Source: Frigoribacterium endophyticum (lineage in GTDB: Bacteria > Actinomycetota > Actinomycetes > Actinomycetales > Microbacteriaceae). From it: DNA of 64,000 bases. Below are positions 18,803 through 27,739 of the stretch, piece by piece. The DNA is taken from contig NZ_JAAOYV010000002.1 in the NCBI RefSeq assembly GCF_011759585.1, positions 431,510-495,509 on the forward strand. The letters are read 5' to 3'. Made by a program: the position numbers and the translations under genes. The notes under the pieces were generated by a model that did not search any database, was not told the origin of the DNA, and worked only from the letters and a program-made list of their open reading frames with translations. Every line of letters starts with the position of its first letter. Position 1 is the first letter of the stretch.

Positions 18803-19063
18803 ATGGTGCCCGTGACCACGACCCCCTCCGACTCCCCCGCGGCCAGCGCCGACTCCGCTCCCGACGTCTCGTCGCTGAGCTACGAGCAGGCCCGCGACGA
18901 GCTCGTCCGCGTCGTCGCCGAGCTGGAGCAGGGTGGGTCGACGCTCGAGCGGTCGCTGGCCCTGTGGGAGAGGGGCGAGGCCCTGGCCCGCCGCTGCGAG
19001 GAGTGGCTGATGGGCGCCCGAGAGCGCCTCGAGGCCGCTCGCCGCCAGGTGACCGCCGAATGA
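18803..19063 (+). CDS. xseB: Exodeoxyribonuclease VII small subunit
   Basis: 86 aa (83 if the GTG at 18812 is used). Two-helix small subunit with [21 protein letters not shown] and [22 protein letters not shown], the classic XseB core. It tiles the coiled coil of XseA. The start is ambiguous: ATG 18803 couples to the xseA stop, while GTG 18812 has TAGCAT 7 nt upstream and could be leaderless. The stop overlaps the next ATG (ATGA). Confidence 0.93.
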   Translation: MVPVTTTPSDSPAASADSAPDVSSLSYEQARDELVRVVAELEQGGSTLERSLALWERGEALARRCEEWLMGARERLEAARRQVTAE

Positions 19064-19734
19064 GCGGCGAGGGCAGGGGCCGACGCCCGAAGGAGCCCCG
19101 TGTCGTCGCCGAGCTCGGCCGCCCCGAGACGCCCGACGAGACGGCCCGGCGGAAGGCCGAGAACACCCGCAAGCACTACGCCAACCAGACGGCGAAGAAC
19201 CTCACGCTCTCCATCCTCGCGTCGCTCGGCATCGTGCTGTTCCTCGTGCTCGTGGTCGTCCGCCCCGGTGGCACCGTCAACCGCCAGGTGATCGACTACC
19301 GCAGCGTCGCCGAGCAGTCCGAGGCCAGCGTCGACGTGCCGCTCGCCGCCCCCGCCCTGCCCGACGGCTGGTCGTCGAACCGTGCCGAGATCGACACGGG
19401 CACGGCCGACGGCGTCTCGACCTGGTACGTCGGCCTGATCACCCCGGCCGACCAGTTCATCGCCCTCGAGCAGGGCATCGACGCCAACGACACCTGGGTC
19501 AGCGCCGCCGTGCAGACGGCCGTGCCGAACGGCACCACGACGATCGGCGGGCTCGACTGGCTGGTCTACGACCAGCGCGACGCCGACGACCCCGGCAACT
19601 ACGCCTACAGCCTGACGACCACCGTCGACCGCAGCTCGTACGTGCTGCACGGCACGGCCGACGACACCGAGTTCGAGACCCTGGCGACCGCCCTCGCCGA
19701 GCAGATCGCCGACGAGACGAGCACCCGATCGTGA
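19060..19734 (+). CDS. DUF4245 membrane-anchored protein
   Basis: 224 aa. Basic cytoplasmic N-terminus, one TM helix (about residues 47-68, [18 protein letters not shown]), then an extracytoplasmic domain typical of DUF4245 with [12 protein letters not shown] and TWYVGLITP. Found beside xseB across actinobacteria; function not established. Coupled to xseB (ATGA) and to the carbonic anhydrase gene (GTGA). Confidence 0.88.
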   Translation: MSGEGRGRRPKEPRVVAELGRPETPDETARRKAENTRKHYANQTAKNLTLSILASLGIVLFLVLVVVRPGGTVNRQVIDYRSVAEQSEASVDVPLAAPALPDGWSSNRAEIDTGTADGVSTWYVGLITPADQFIALEQGIDANDTWVSAAVQTAVPNGTTTIGGLDWLVYDQRDADDPGNYAYSLTTTVDRSSYVLHGTADDTEFETLATALAEQIADETSTRS

Positions 19735-20393
19735 CCTCCCCCGAGACCACCGCCACGCCCTCGGCCCCCGAGCACCTGACCCCCGGCCAGGCCTGGCAGC
19801 GCATGGCCGACGGCAACGACCGCTTCGTCGCGAACAGCCCCGAGCACCCCCACCAGGACAGCGACCGGCGGTCGCTGCTCGCCGGCGGCCAGGAGCCCGT
19901 CGCCGCGCTCTTCGGCTGCGCCGACTCGCGCCTCGCGGCCGAGATCATCTTCGACGTCGGCCTCGGCGACCTCTTCGTCGTGCGGAACGCCGGCCAGGTC
20001 GTCGGCGACACCGTGATCGCCTCCCTCGAGTACGCGGTCTCGGTGCTCAACGTGCCGCTCATCGTCGTGCTGGGGCACGACAGCTGCGGCGCCGTCGCGA
20101 CGGCCATCGAGTCGATGACCTCCACCGCGCCTCCCGGGTCGCGCTTCCTCGGCGACCTCGTCGAGATGATCGTGCCCTCGGTGCGCCGCGCCACGATCGA
20201 CCTCGAGCCCGGGGCCGTGCTCGACCCCCGCTCGGTCGGCAAGCTGCACATCGAGGCCTCCGTCGAGACGCTGGTCGGCCGCTCGGCCCTGGTCGCCACG
20301 GCGATCGCCGAGGGTCGGCTCGCCGTCGTGGGGGCGAACTACGACCTCGCGAACGGCCGTGTCGACCGCTCGGTCGTCATCGGCCGCCTCTGA
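19731..20393 (+). CDS. Beta-class carbonic anhydrase
   Basis: 220 aa. Zinc ligands and active-site residues are visible: C63 and D65, R67 in GCADSR, and H116, C119 in GHDSCG. It interconverts CO2 and bicarbonate in the cytoplasm to supply carboxylases and buffer pH. GTG start overlapping the stop of the DUF4245 gene. Residues 1-18 are a non-conserved extension. Confidence 0.93.
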   Translation: MTSPETTATPSAPEHLTPGQAWQRMADGNDRFVANSPEHPHQDSDRRSLLAGGQEPVAALFGCADSRLAAEIIFDVGLGDLFVVRNAGQVVGDTVIASLEYAVSVLNVPLIVVLGHDSCGAVATAIESMTSTAPPGSRFLGDLVEMIVPSVRRATIDLEPGAVLDPRSVGKLHIEASVETLVGRSALVATAIAEGRLAVVGANYDLANGRVDRSVVIGRL

Positions 20394-20399
20394 GACCAC

Positions 20400-20415
20400 C
20401 CCCGGCGAGCCGGGG
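20400..20415 (+). terminator. Short hairpin between the carbonic anhydrase gene and fumC
   Basis: 7-bp stem CCCCGGC/GCCGGGG with two-base gap, no U-tract. Could be a weak terminator or attenuate fumC. Confidence 0.4.
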
Positions 20416-20458
20416 TCGAGAGCGCCCCACGAGGGCCACAGGAAGGGACCACGACGCC

Positions 20459-21853
20459 GTGACCACATCCGAGTACCGCATCGAGCACGACACGATGGGA
20501 GAGGTGCGGGTGCCCGCATCGGCGCTGTACCGCGCCCAGACCCAGCGTGCCGTCGAGAACTTCCCGATCTCGGGGGCCGGCCTCGAGCCGGCGCAGATCG
20601 TGGCGCTGGCGCGCATCAAGCGCGCCGCCGCGATCGTGAACGGCGAGATGGGCATCGTCGCCCCGGCCGTCGCCGACGCGATCGTCACGGCCGCCGACGC
20701 CGTGATCGGCGGCCAGCACCACGACCAGTTCCCGGTGGACGTCTACCAGACGGGCAGCGGCACCTCGTCGAACATGAACATGAACGAGGTTCTGGCGACG
20801 CTGGCCGGCACCGTCGACGGCACCCCGGTGCACCCGAACGACCACGTCAACGCCTCGCAGTCGTCGAACGACGTCTTCCCGACGTCGGTGCACGTCGCCG
20901 TCACGGGCGCTCTGCTCGAGCAGCTCGTGCCCTCGCTCGAGCACCTCGCCGAGTCGCTCGAGCGCAAGGCCGTCGAGTGGGCAGACGTCGTCAAGGCGGG
21001 CCGCACCCACCTGATGGACGCGACGCCGGTCACCCTCGGCCAGGAGTTCGGCGGCTACGCCCGCCAGATCCGGCTCGGGGTCGAGCGCGTGCGCGCCACG
21101 CTGCCCCGCGTCGCCGAGGTGCCGCTCGGCGGCACCGCGACCGGCACGGGCATCAACACGCCCGTCGGCTTCCCCCAGCGGGTCATCGCCGCCCTCGCGG
21201 CCGACAGCGGGCTGCCCGTCACCGAGGCCCTCGACCACTTCGAGGCCCAGGGCGCGCGCGACGCGCTCGTCGAGGCCTCGGGCGCCCTCCGCGTCGTCTC
21301 GGTGAGCCTGACCAAGATCAACAACGACATCCGCTGGATGGGCTCCGGGCCGAACGCCGGGCTCGGCGAGCTGCACGTCCCCGACCTGCAGCCGGGCTCG
21401 TCGATCATGCCGGGCAAGGTGAACCCGGTCATCCCGGAGGCCGTCCTCATGGTCTCGGCGCGCGTGATCGGCAACGACGCGACGATCGCCTGGGCCGGCG
21501 CCTCGGGGGCCTTCGAGCTCAACGTCGCCATCCCCGTGATGGGCACCGCCCTGCTCGAGTCGATCCGCCTGCTCTCGAACGGCGTGCGCGCCCTCGCCGA
21601 CAAGACCGTCGACGGGCTCGAGGCCAACGTCGAGCACGCCCGCGCCCTGGCGGAGTCGTCGCCCGCGATCGTCACGCCCCTCAACCGCGTGATCGGCTAC
21701 GAGGCCGCTGCCAAGGTCGCGAAGCACGCCGTGGCGCAGAAGCTCACCGTGCGCGAGGCCGTCGTCGACCTCGGCTTCGTCGAGCGCGGCGAGGTGACGG
21801 AGGAGCAGCTCGACTCCGCCCTCGACGTGCTGAGCATGACCCATCCGGGCTAG
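20459..21853 (+). CDS. fumC: Class II fumarate hydratase
   Basis: 464 aa, full length. Substrate-binding [21 protein letters not shown] and the superfamily signature [12 protein letters not shown] are intact. FumC is the iron-free fumarase of the TCA cycle. GTG start, with GGAAGG unusually far (about 14 nt) upstream, so initiation efficiency is uncertain. Last gene of the xseA-to-fumC run. Confidence 0.97.
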   Translation: MTTSEYRIEHDTMGEVRVPASALYRAQTQRAVENFPISGAGLEPAQIVALARIKRAAAIVNGEMGIVAPAVADAIVTAADAVIGGQHHDQFPVDVYQTGSGTSSNMNMNEVLATLAGTVDGTPVHPNDHVNASQSSNDVFPTSVHVAVTGALLEQLVPSLEHLAESLERKAVEWADVVKAGRTHLMDATPVTLGQEFGGYARQIRLGVERVRATLPRVAEVPLGGTATGTGINTPVGFPQRVIAALAADSGLPVTEALDHFEAQGARDALVEASGALRVVSVSLTKINNDIRWMGSGPNAGLGELHVPDLQPGSSIMPGKVNPVIPEAVLMVSARVIGNDATIAWAGASGAFELNVAIPVMGTALLESIRLLSNGVRALADKTVDGLEANVEHARALAESSPAIVTPLNRVIGYEAAAKVAKHAVAQKLTVREAVVDLGFVERGEVTEEQLDSALDVLSMTHPG

Positions 21854-21879
21854 CTCGCCTCCGGGGCCGACGGCAGGCC

Positions 21880-21909
21880 CGGCCCGGGGCCGTCGACAGC
21901 CCCGGGCCG
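21880..21909. terminator. Terminator between fumC and the prepilin peptidase gene
   Basis: Perfect 11-bp GC stem (21880-21890 with 21899-21909) with 8-base loop, between convergent genes. Confidence 0.75.
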
Positions 21910-21929
21910 CGCCGGGCTGACCGGGGCCG

Positions 21930-22610
21930 TCACGCGGTGGAGGCGCCGGTCGCCTCCACCGTGACGGTCGCCCACCACGCGGCGAGCAGCACGGGCCCGA
22001 GCGGGACGCCCCGCGCGGGGCCCGTGCCCTCCGCGCCGCTGCCGAGCCGGGCGTCGCCCGGACCCCGGGCTCTGCGTGCGCGTCGGACCGCGACGGCGAC
22101 GGCTCCGGCGGCCACGACGCTGCCCGTCGCGAGCACGGCTCCCCCGGCGATCTCCGCAGCGGTGCCCGTGAGCGCCGTCGACGTCGCCAGGGCGGCGCCG
22201 AGCTTGACGTCGCCCATGCCGAGGCCGCCCCACCACGAGACCGCTCCCCCGGCGACGAGCACGGCGACGCCCACCGCCAGCCCCTGCAGCACCGACGGCC
22301 AGGAGCCCGCGCCCGTCGCGGCGTGGAGCACCAGGCCCCCGAGCGTGGCCGCGACGAGCGGGCCCACGAGCCGGTCGGGCAGCCGACGGGAGACCAGGTC
22401 GGTGACCACGAGCCCGGGCGTGACCAGCAGCGCGACGGCGACGACGACCGCGACGGCCGGGGGCGGCGAGGACGCCAGCACCACGGCCGCCAGGAGCGCG
22501 GCGGGCACGGCGGCGGCCACGACCAGGTGCCAGCGCCGGCGCAGGGCACGTGCTCGGCCTGCCGGTCGGGGCGCGGGAGCGGCGGGAGGGGGGTCCGGTG
22601 GCGTCGTCAT
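21930..22610 (-). CDS. A24 prepilin peptidase
   Basis: 226 aa, six to seven TM helices. The two catalytic Asp sites of the A24 family are visible: DLVSRRLPDRLV (first Asp, after TPGLVVT) and GMGDVKLGAA (second, the GxGDxKL motif). It cleaves leader peptides of type IV/Tad-type pilins. The N-terminal zinc/methylase domain of large PilD proteins is absent, as in Tad-associated or short actinobacterial forms. No pilin or Tad genes are in the window, so it may serve a distant locus. No ribosome site is seen; CACCCT 6 nt before the ATG might be a weak -10. Confidence 0.85.
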   Translation of the reverse strand: MTTPPDPPPAAPAPRPAGRARALRRRWHLVVAAAVPAALLAAVVLASSPPPAVAVVVAVALLVTPGLVVTDLVSRRLPDRLVGPLVAATLGGLVLHAATGAGSWPSVLQGLAVGVAVLVAGGAVSWWGGLGMGDVKLGAALATSTALTGTAAEIAGGAVLATGSVVAAGAVAVAVRRARRARGPGDARLGSGAEGTGPARGVPLGPVLLAAWWATVTVEATGASTA

Positions 22611-22846
22611 GCGCCGAGGGTGCCGCGCAGCGCACCTCGTCGCGGGCGCCGTGGTCGCCGATCGGGGACCGCGGCCCTCGTGACCGGGCTGGGGAGGACC
22701 GGGCGACCCGCGCCTCCCCGGTGGTGCCCTCCGGCCCGGCGACGGCGGCGCGGCGGGTCGTGGTCGGCCCCGGCGGGCGGGCGCCCACCCGCCGGGGAGC
22801 ACACCGACCCGCCGCACCCCCGCAGGGGGCCGTGCGACGGCCCGGC
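22611..22846. other. Intergenic gap between the prepilin peptidase and phoH genes
   Basis: 236 bp. Apart from the terminator hairpin at 22768-22797 I see no gene or clear promoter. Confidence 0.5.
22768..22797 (-). terminator. Terminator of phoH
   Basis: 14-bp stem (22768-22781 with 22784-22797) with one mismatch, 50 nt past the phoH stop. Confidence 0.7.
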
Positions 22847-24271
22847 TCAGCTCAGCTCGTTCGACTCCAGCAGCTCGGTGACGAGCGCCGCGATGGCGCT
22901 CCGCTCCGACCGCGTCAGCGTGACGTGCCCGAACAGCGGGTGCCCCTTGAGCGTCTCGATCACCGAGGCGACGCCGTCGTGGCGGCCGACCCGCAGGTTG
23001 TCGCGCTGCGCGACGTCGTGGGTCAGCACGACCCGCGAGTTCTGCCCGATGCGGCTCAGCACCGTGAGCAGCACGTTCCGCTCGAGCGACTGGGCCTCGT
23101 CGACGATCACGAACGCGTCGTGCAGCGAGCGCCCGCGGATGTGCGTGAGGGGCAGCACCTCGAGCAGGCCGCGCTCGACGATCTCGTCGAGGACGTTCTG
23201 CGAGACCAGGGCGCCGAGCGTGTCGAACACCGCCTGGCCCCACGGGTTCATCTTCTCGCCGGCGTCGCCGGGCAGGAAGCCGAGGTCCTGCCCGCCGACC
23301 GCGTAGAGCGGGCGGAACACCATGATCTTCTTGTGCTGCTGCTTCTCGAGCACCGCCTCCAGCCCCGCGCAGAGCGCGAGCGCCGACTTGCCGGTGCCCG
23401 CGCTGCCGCCGAGCGAGACGATGCCCACCTCGGGGTCGAGCAGCAGGTCGATGGCGAGCCGCTGCTCCGCCGAGCGTCCGTGCAGGCCGAACACGTCGCG
23501 GTCACCGCGCACCAGCCGCGCCTCGCCCCGGGCCGTCACGCGGCCGAGGGCCGAGCCGCGGTCGGAGTGCACGACGACGCCGGTGTTGACCGGCACGTCG
23601 CCGAGCGCGCGCGAGCTGAGCCGCTCCGTCTCCCAGAAGGTCGCCATCTGCTCGCTCGAGACGTCGAGCGCCATCTGCCCGGTGTACCCGCTGTCGACGA
23701 CCTGCTCGGCGCGGTACTCCTCCGCGGCCAGGCCGATCGACGCCGCCTTGACGCGCAGCGGCAGGTCCTTCGAGACGACGGTGACGGCGAGGCCGTCGGC
23801 GGCGAGGTTGCTGGCCACGGCGAGGATGCGCGAGTCGTTGTCGCCGAGCTGGAGCCCGGAGGGCAGCACCGACATGTTCGAGTGGTTCAGCTCGACCCGG
23901 AACGACCCGCCGTCGCCGACCGCCACGGGGAAGTCGAGGCGGTCGTGCTGCACGCGCAGGTCGTCGAGCAGCCGCAGCGCCTGCCGGGCGAAGTAGCCGA
24001 GCTCGGGGTCGTGCCGCTTGCCCTCGAGCTCGCTGACCACCACGACGGGCAGGACGACGTCGTGCTCGGCGAAGCGGAAGACCGCCTGCGGGTCGGAGAG
24101 GAGGACGGAGGTGTCGAGCACGTACGTGCGCTGAGCGACCGACGTGCCACGCGCCTCCCCGGCGAGGGTCTCGGCAGCGCGTCCGTGGCCGCTGCCCGGC
24201 CCGCGGTCGGTGCCGCGGTCGGTGCTCTGATCGGTCCGGGTCTCGGTGCGGGGCTCGTTCAGCGAGGTCAC
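22847..24271 (-). CDS. phoH: PIN domain-PhoH fusion (RNA helicase/ribonuclease, PhoH2 type)
   Basis: 474 aa. Residues 48-190 form a PIN ribonuclease domain starting [12 protein letters not shown] (first catalytic Asp at 53); the C-terminal half is a PhoH ATPase with Walker A GSAGTGKS (289-296) and Walker B VIVDEAQ (Asp near 391). Such PhoH2 proteins unwind and cut RNA. No VapB-like antitoxin gene sits upstream, unlike mycobacterial PhoAT. The GTG ([10 protein letters not shown]) has GGAG five bases upstream; the in-frame ORF extends further but without a ribosome site. The first 45 residues are a disordered Thr/Asp/Arg-rich tail. A promoter lies about 110 nt upstream and a hairpin sits beside the ribosome site. 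Confidence 0.92.
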   Translation of the reverse strand: MTSLNEPRTETRTDQSTDRGTDRGPGSGHGRAAETLAGEARGTSVAQRTYVLDTSVLLSDPQAVFRFAEHDVVLPVVVVSELEGKRHDPELGYFARQALRLLDDLRVQHDRLDFPVAVGDGGSFRVELNHSNMSVLPSGLQLGDNDSRILAVASNLAADGLAVTVVSKDLPLRVKAASIGLAAEEYRAEQVVDSGYTGQMALDVSSEQMATFWETERLSSRALGDVPVNTGVVVHSDRGSALGRVTARGEARLVRGDRDVFGLHGRSAEQRLAIDLLLDPEVGIVSLGGSAGTGKSALALCAGLEAVLEKQQHKKIMVFRPLYAVGGQDLGFLPGDAGEKMNPWGQAVFDTLGALVSQNVLDEIVERGLLEVLPLTHIRGRSLHDAFVIVDEAQSLERNVLLTVLSRIGQNSRVVLTHDVAQRDNLRVGRHDGVASVIETLKGHPLFGHVTLTRSERSAIAALVTELLESNELS

Positions 24272-24285
24272 GACGACTCCATCTC

Positions 24286-24303
24286 CGGGTGCCTGGGCAC
24301 CCG
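24286..24303 (-). promoter_or_regulatory. Hairpin next to the phoH ribosome-binding site
   Basis: Perfect 8-bp stem (24286-24293 with 24296-24303), ending about 5 nt before the ribosome-binding region on the minus strand. It could gate translation. Confidence 0.4.
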
Positions 24304-24388
24304 TTCGCTTGCGGCGGAGACGGCCGGAGTGCGACACGAGGACGAACTTTCGTGGCCGCCTCGACCGGACGACTTGCCCGGTGATGCG

Positions 24389-24418
24389 AACCTACGACGA
24401 GCCCGGCGGCCGTGTCGA
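24389..24418 (-). promoter_or_regulatory. phoH promoter
   Basis: TCGACA (24413-24418), 18-bp spacer, TAGGTT (24389-24394) on the minus strand. Confidence 0.5.
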
Positions 24419-24540
24419 CGGCGACGCGCCGCGTCGTGTGACGATCAGGTGAACGACCCTCATGCTCTGGTCGAGACCTGGACGACGCCGAGGGCAGGGC
24501 CCCGAGGAGTCGCGGTGCCGGCCGCCCGCGCCGGTCGCCG

Positions 24541-25668
24541 CTAGTAGGTGACCGCGCTCCCGAACGACGTCAGCGCCGCCCGCAGCAGGTCGAACGACTC
24601 GTCGTCGTTCGACACGTGGGTGCTGAGCCGCACCGTCGTGTCGCGCACCGTCGCGGTGACGCCGTGGTTGATGAACGCGGCCGTGAGGGTCGTCAGCTGT
24701 GCCGGCTCGGGCTGGAGCACGACGATGCCGGCCCGCTCCGCCTCGTCGCGCGACGACATGACGGGCACCGCGGCCTCGTCGGCGAGGTCGATCAGCCGGG
24801 AGGCGCGCTCGGCGACCGCCGCCGCGATGGCCGGCACCCCGACCGCCGTGACGGCCTCGGCGGCCGTGGCGAGCCGGGCCTGCGCGATGGGGTCGGGGTT
24901 CGCCACCTGGAACGCGGCCGCGCCGGCCCGGACGGGCACCGGCTGGTCGTACCGGCCGCCGAGCACGAGCTCGGAGCCCGCGACGCCGGTGAACACCGGG
25001 GTGAGCTCGGTCGCGGCGCGCTCGCTGAGCGCCAGGAAGCCCGTGCCCCAGCCGGCGCGCAGCCACTTCTGGCCGCCGGCCATGACGACGTCGGCCAGCG
25101 ACCACGGCAGGTCGGCGACGCCGAGGCCCTGGACGGCGTCGACGATCAGCAGGCGGTCGCCGATGACCTGGCGGATGCCCTCGAGGTCAGCGAGGTACCC
25201 CGTGCGGTAGTCGACGGCGCTCACGGCCACGGCCGTGGTCGACGACGTGAGGTGCTCCTGCACGAGGGCGGGCGTCACGGCGCCGTAGGTCGGGTCCATC
25301 CAGACCGGGTCGAGCACCCGCAGGGCCGACGAGGCGCGGGTCACCGCGAGCGGCAGGCTCGGGTACTCGCGGGCCGAGAGGACGATCTGCCCGGTGAGGC
25401 CGAACATCGTGTGCAGCAGGCCCTCGCTGGTGTTGGGCTGGAAGACGACCTGGTCGGCGGGGAACCCGACGAGCGCCGAGACCGCCCGGCGCACGCGGCC
25501 GGCCTGCTCGTCGAGGGCGATCTCCGAGCCGTGCCGCGAGCGGGCCTGCAGGTCGACGAGGCCGCGCTGCTCCTCCGCGACCGGGGTCGAGATGGGGCCG
25601 TACTTGGCGAAGTCGAAGTAGCCGGGCTCGTCGGCGAAGCCGGCGGCGAACTCGTCGATGGTGGTCAC
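24541..25668 (-). CDS. Class V-fold PLP-dependent aminotransferase (cysteine desulfurase/selenocysteine lyase-like)
   Basis: 375 aa. Fold type I PLP enzyme: NTSEGLLH in the cofactor loop, IVDAVQGLGV with the Asp that contacts the PLP ring, and GGQKWLRAGWG with the Schiff-base Lys. This resembles the isopenicillin epimerase/EgtE/SufS branch, but no neighbouring iron-sulfur or ergothioneine genes help decide. No catalytic-Cys loop typical of desulfurases is obvious, so a lyase or aminotransferase role is as likely. GTG start with GAGGAG seven bases upstream. Confidence 0.87.
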   Translation of the reverse strand: MTTIDEFAAGFADEPGYFDFAKYGPISTPVAEEQRGLVDLQARSRHGSEIALDEQAGRVRRAVSALVGFPADQVVFQPNTSEGLLHTMFGLTGQIVLSAREYPSLPLAVTRASSALRVLDPVWMDPTYGAVTPALVQEHLTSSTTAVAVSAVDYRTGYLADLEGIRQVIGDRLLIVDAVQGLGVADLPWSLADVVMAGGQKWLRAGWGTGFLALSERAATELTPVFTGVAGSELVLGGRYDQPVPVRAGAAAFQVANPDPIAQARLATAAEAVTAVGVPAIAAAVAERASRLIDLADEAAVPVMSSRDEAERAGIVVLQPEPAQLTTLTAAFINHGVTATVRDTTVRLSTHVSNDDESFDLLRAALTSFGSAVTY

Positions 25669-25709
25669 GGTCGGCTCCTCGGGTGGGGGTCAGCCTCCTA
25701 CGGTAGTGC

Positions 25710-25729
25710 GCGACGCGCCGGCGCGTCGC
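25710..25729. promoter_or_regulatory. 20-bp perfect palindrome upstream of the aminotransferase gene
   Basis: GCGACGCGCC followed directly by its reverse complement. It lies 42 bp upstream of the aminotransferase start and downstream of uppS; it could be an operator or a terminator stem for uppS. A less regular CTGTCC/GGACAG pairing follows at about 25744-25784. Confidence 0.45.
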
Positions 25730-25791
25730 CCTGAGGCCCCCCTGCTGTCCGGGAGGAGGCGCGGGTCAGCGCCCGGAGGACAGCCCTGCCG

Positions 25792-26580
25792 TCAGCTGCC
25801 GTACCGCCGGTGCCGGAGCGCGAAGTCGCGCACCGCCCGGAGGAAGTCGACCTCGCGGAGGTCGGGGTAGAAGGCCTCGACGAAGTAGAACTCGCTGTGG
25901 GCGCTCTGCCAGAGCATGAAGTCGCTGAGCCGCTGCTCGCCCGAGGTGCGGATGACGAGGTCGGGGTCGGGCTGCCCGCCGGTGTAGAGGTGCTGCGCGA
26001 TGAGCTCGGGCGTGAGCACCTCGGCGAGCGCGTCGAGGGTGCCGCCCGCGGCGTCGTGCTCGCGGACGATGCTGCGCATGGCGTCGGCGATCTCGCGACG
26101 CCCGCCGTACCCGACGGCGAGGTTGACGTGCAGCCCGCCACGGTCGGCCGTGCTCGTCTGCGCCCGCGAGAGCGACTCGCGGAGCGACGGCGGCAGGTCG
26201 TCGGTCGACCCCACGTGCTGCACCCGCCAGTCGCGCTGCCGCGACAGCTCGTCGGCGACGTCGCCGATGATGCCGAACAGCTCGGTGAGCTCGTCGGAGG
26301 CGCGGTTGCCGAGGTTGTCCGCCGACAGGAGGTAGAGGGTCACCACCCGGATGCCCAGGTCGTCGCACCAGGTGAGGAACTCGCTGATCTTCGCGGCGCC
26401 CGCCCGGTGGCCGTGCGCGGCCGTCTCGAGCATGCGGAGCTTGGCCCACCGCCGGTTGCCGTCGACGATCATGGCGACGTGGTGCGGCAGCTCCGCGCCC
26501 TCGAGCTCACGGCGGAGCCGACGCTGGTAGAGGCCGTAGAGCACGCCACCGGCCAGGGGGGTGCGCCGACGGTTCTTCAC
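25792..26580 (-). CDS. uppS: Isoprenyl transferase (cis-prenyl diphosphate synthase)
   Basis: 262 aa. MIVDGNRRWA with the catalytic Asp, SADNLGNRA and the C-terminal RTSGEQRLSDFMLWQSA are UppS-family signatures. It extends prenyl diphosphates with cis-IPP units. Its neighbours (TrhA gene, mca) match M. tuberculosis Rv1086, the short-chain Z-farnesyl diphosphate synthase, so it may make the short Z,E-primer rather than the final decaprenyl carrier; that is inference. GTG start with TAACGT exactly 6 nt before it, so probably leaderless. Confidence 0.92.
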   Translation of the reverse strand: MKNRRRTPLAGGVLYGLYQRRLRRELEGAELPHHVAMIVDGNRRWAKLRMLETAAHGHRAGAAKISEFLTWCDDLGIRVVTLYLLSADNLGNRASDELTELFGIIGDVADELSRQRDWRVQHVGSTDDLPPSLRESLSRAQTSTADRGGLHVNLAVGYGGRREIADAMRSIVREHDAAGGTLDALAEVLTPELIAQHLYTGGQPDPDLVIRTSGEQRLSDFMLWQSAHSEFYFVEAFYPDLREVDFLRAVRDFALRHRRYGS

Positions 26581-26586
26581 GTGCCT

Positions 26587-26592
26587 ACGTTA
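26587..26592 (-). promoter_or_regulatory. -10 element of uppS, leaderless arrangement
   Basis: TAACGT, 6 nt before the GTG start. The divergent TrhA gene has TACGCT (26651-26656) 7 nt before its ATG, so both genes of this pair look leaderless. Confidence 0.5.
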
Positions 26593-26663
26593 ACCCACGC
26601 TCGGCGGGAGATTCCCAGCGCCTCGTCCCCCGCCTCCCCGGCCCCTCGCCTACGCTCGGGGGC

Positions 26664-27404
26664 ATGAGCACGACCCCCGCGCGCGACGGCGTGGCCGAGG
26701 ACGGCGGCGCCGACCTCCCGAACCTGCCCCTCCTCGACGACGCCCTCGACTACGCGTCCATCGAACGCAAGCCGACCTGGCGCGGCTGGATCCACGCCGC
26801 GACCTTCCCGGTGGCGATCGCCACCGGCGTGGTGCTCGTCGTGCTGGCCGACGGCACCGCCGCGACGTGGGCCTCGGCCGTCTTCATGACGACCTCGCTG
26901 CTGCTCTTCGGGATCTCGGCGACGTACCACCGGTTCCCGTGGAGCCCCGGCGCCAAGATGTTCCTCAAGCGGCTCGACCACTCGAACATCTTCCTGCTCA
27001 TCGCCGGCACCTACACGCCCATCGCGGCCATCGCGCTGCCGCCGGGCAAGTCGGAGCTGCTGCTCGTGCTCGTCTGGACGGCGGCGGCCCTCGGCATCGC
27101 CTTCCGGGTCTTCTTCATCCACGCGCCGCGCTGGCTGTACGTGCCGCTCTACGTGCTGATGGGCGTCGGCGCGCTGGGCTTCCTGCCCGACCTCGTCGCG
27201 GCGAGCGTGCCGATGACGGTGCTCGTGCTGGTCGGCGGGCTGCTCTATGTCGTGGGCGCCACGTTCTACGGCCTGAAGCGCCCGAACCCGGCACCGGGCC
27301 ACTTCGGCTTCCACGAGCTGTTCCACGCCTGCACGGTGGCGGCGTACCTCTGCCACTGGAGCGGGATCCTCGTGCTGGCGCTGAACGCGCCGTCGTTCGG
27401 CTAG
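26664..27404 (+). CDS. trhA: TrhA / hemolysin III family membrane protein
   Basis: 246 aa, about seven TM helices. Conserved His and Ser residues of the PAQR/HlyIII family are seen in ATYHRFPW, RLDHSNIFLLIAGTYTPI and FHACTVAAYLCHW. These proteins are linked to membrane energetics; the old hemolysin label is not well supported. It corresponds in position to Rv1085c. The stop TAG overlaps the stop of the convergent small gene in a shared CTAG. Confidence 0.93.
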   Translation: MSTTPARDGVAEDGGADLPNLPLLDDALDYASIERKPTWRGWIHAATFPVAIATGVVLVVLADGTAATWASAVFMTTSLLLFGISATYHRFPWSPGAKMFLKRLDHSNIFLLIAGTYTPIAAIALPPGKSELLLVLVWTAAALGIAFRVFFIHAPRWLYVPLYVLMGVGALGFLPDLVAASVPMTVLVLVGGLLYVVGATFYGLKRPNPAPGHFGFHELFHACTVAAYLCHWSGILVLALNAPSFG

Positions 27405-27739
27405 GCCCGGGGCCCGCCCTCGCGGAACGGCTCGTCGTCGCCCTGGCCGGGCCGCGCCTCCTCGTCCAGGCCCGCCGCGGCCTGGCTCGCCTCGGCCCGC
27501 TCGGCCTCGATGCGCTCCCGGACCTCGCCGCGGTAGCGCGTGCGGCGCACCCGCCGCGTCATGTCGACGATGATCAGCACGGTCGCGATCGCCACGAACG
27601 CGATCGCGACGAAGCCCCAGACGCCGGGCGTGACGGCCTCGTCGGGCACGGTCGAGGCCGGCAGCGTCGGCGACGGGGTGGAGGGCTGCGCGAGGAGGCG
27701 CACGGTCGCCCCGAGGGCGAGGTCGCCGAGGGCGGTCAC
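27401..27739 (-). CDS. Small membrane protein downstream of mca (Rv1083-like position)
   Basis: 112 aa. One TM helix (about residues 37-58, WGFVAIAFVAIATVLIIV), a basic juxtamembrane RRVRRTRYR and an acidic Gln/Glu-rich C-terminus. It has no recognised domain. The GTG start overlaps the mca stop (GTGA), so it is coupled to mca, like the small gene next to mca in mycobacteria. A helper for Mca or an unrelated membrane protein are both possible. Confidence 0.75.
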   Translation of the reverse strand: MTALGDLALGATVRLLAQPSTPSPTLPASTVPDEAVTPGVWGFVAIAFVAIATVLIIVDMTRRVRRTRYRGEVRERIEAERAEASQAAAGLDEEARPGQGDDEPFREGGPRA

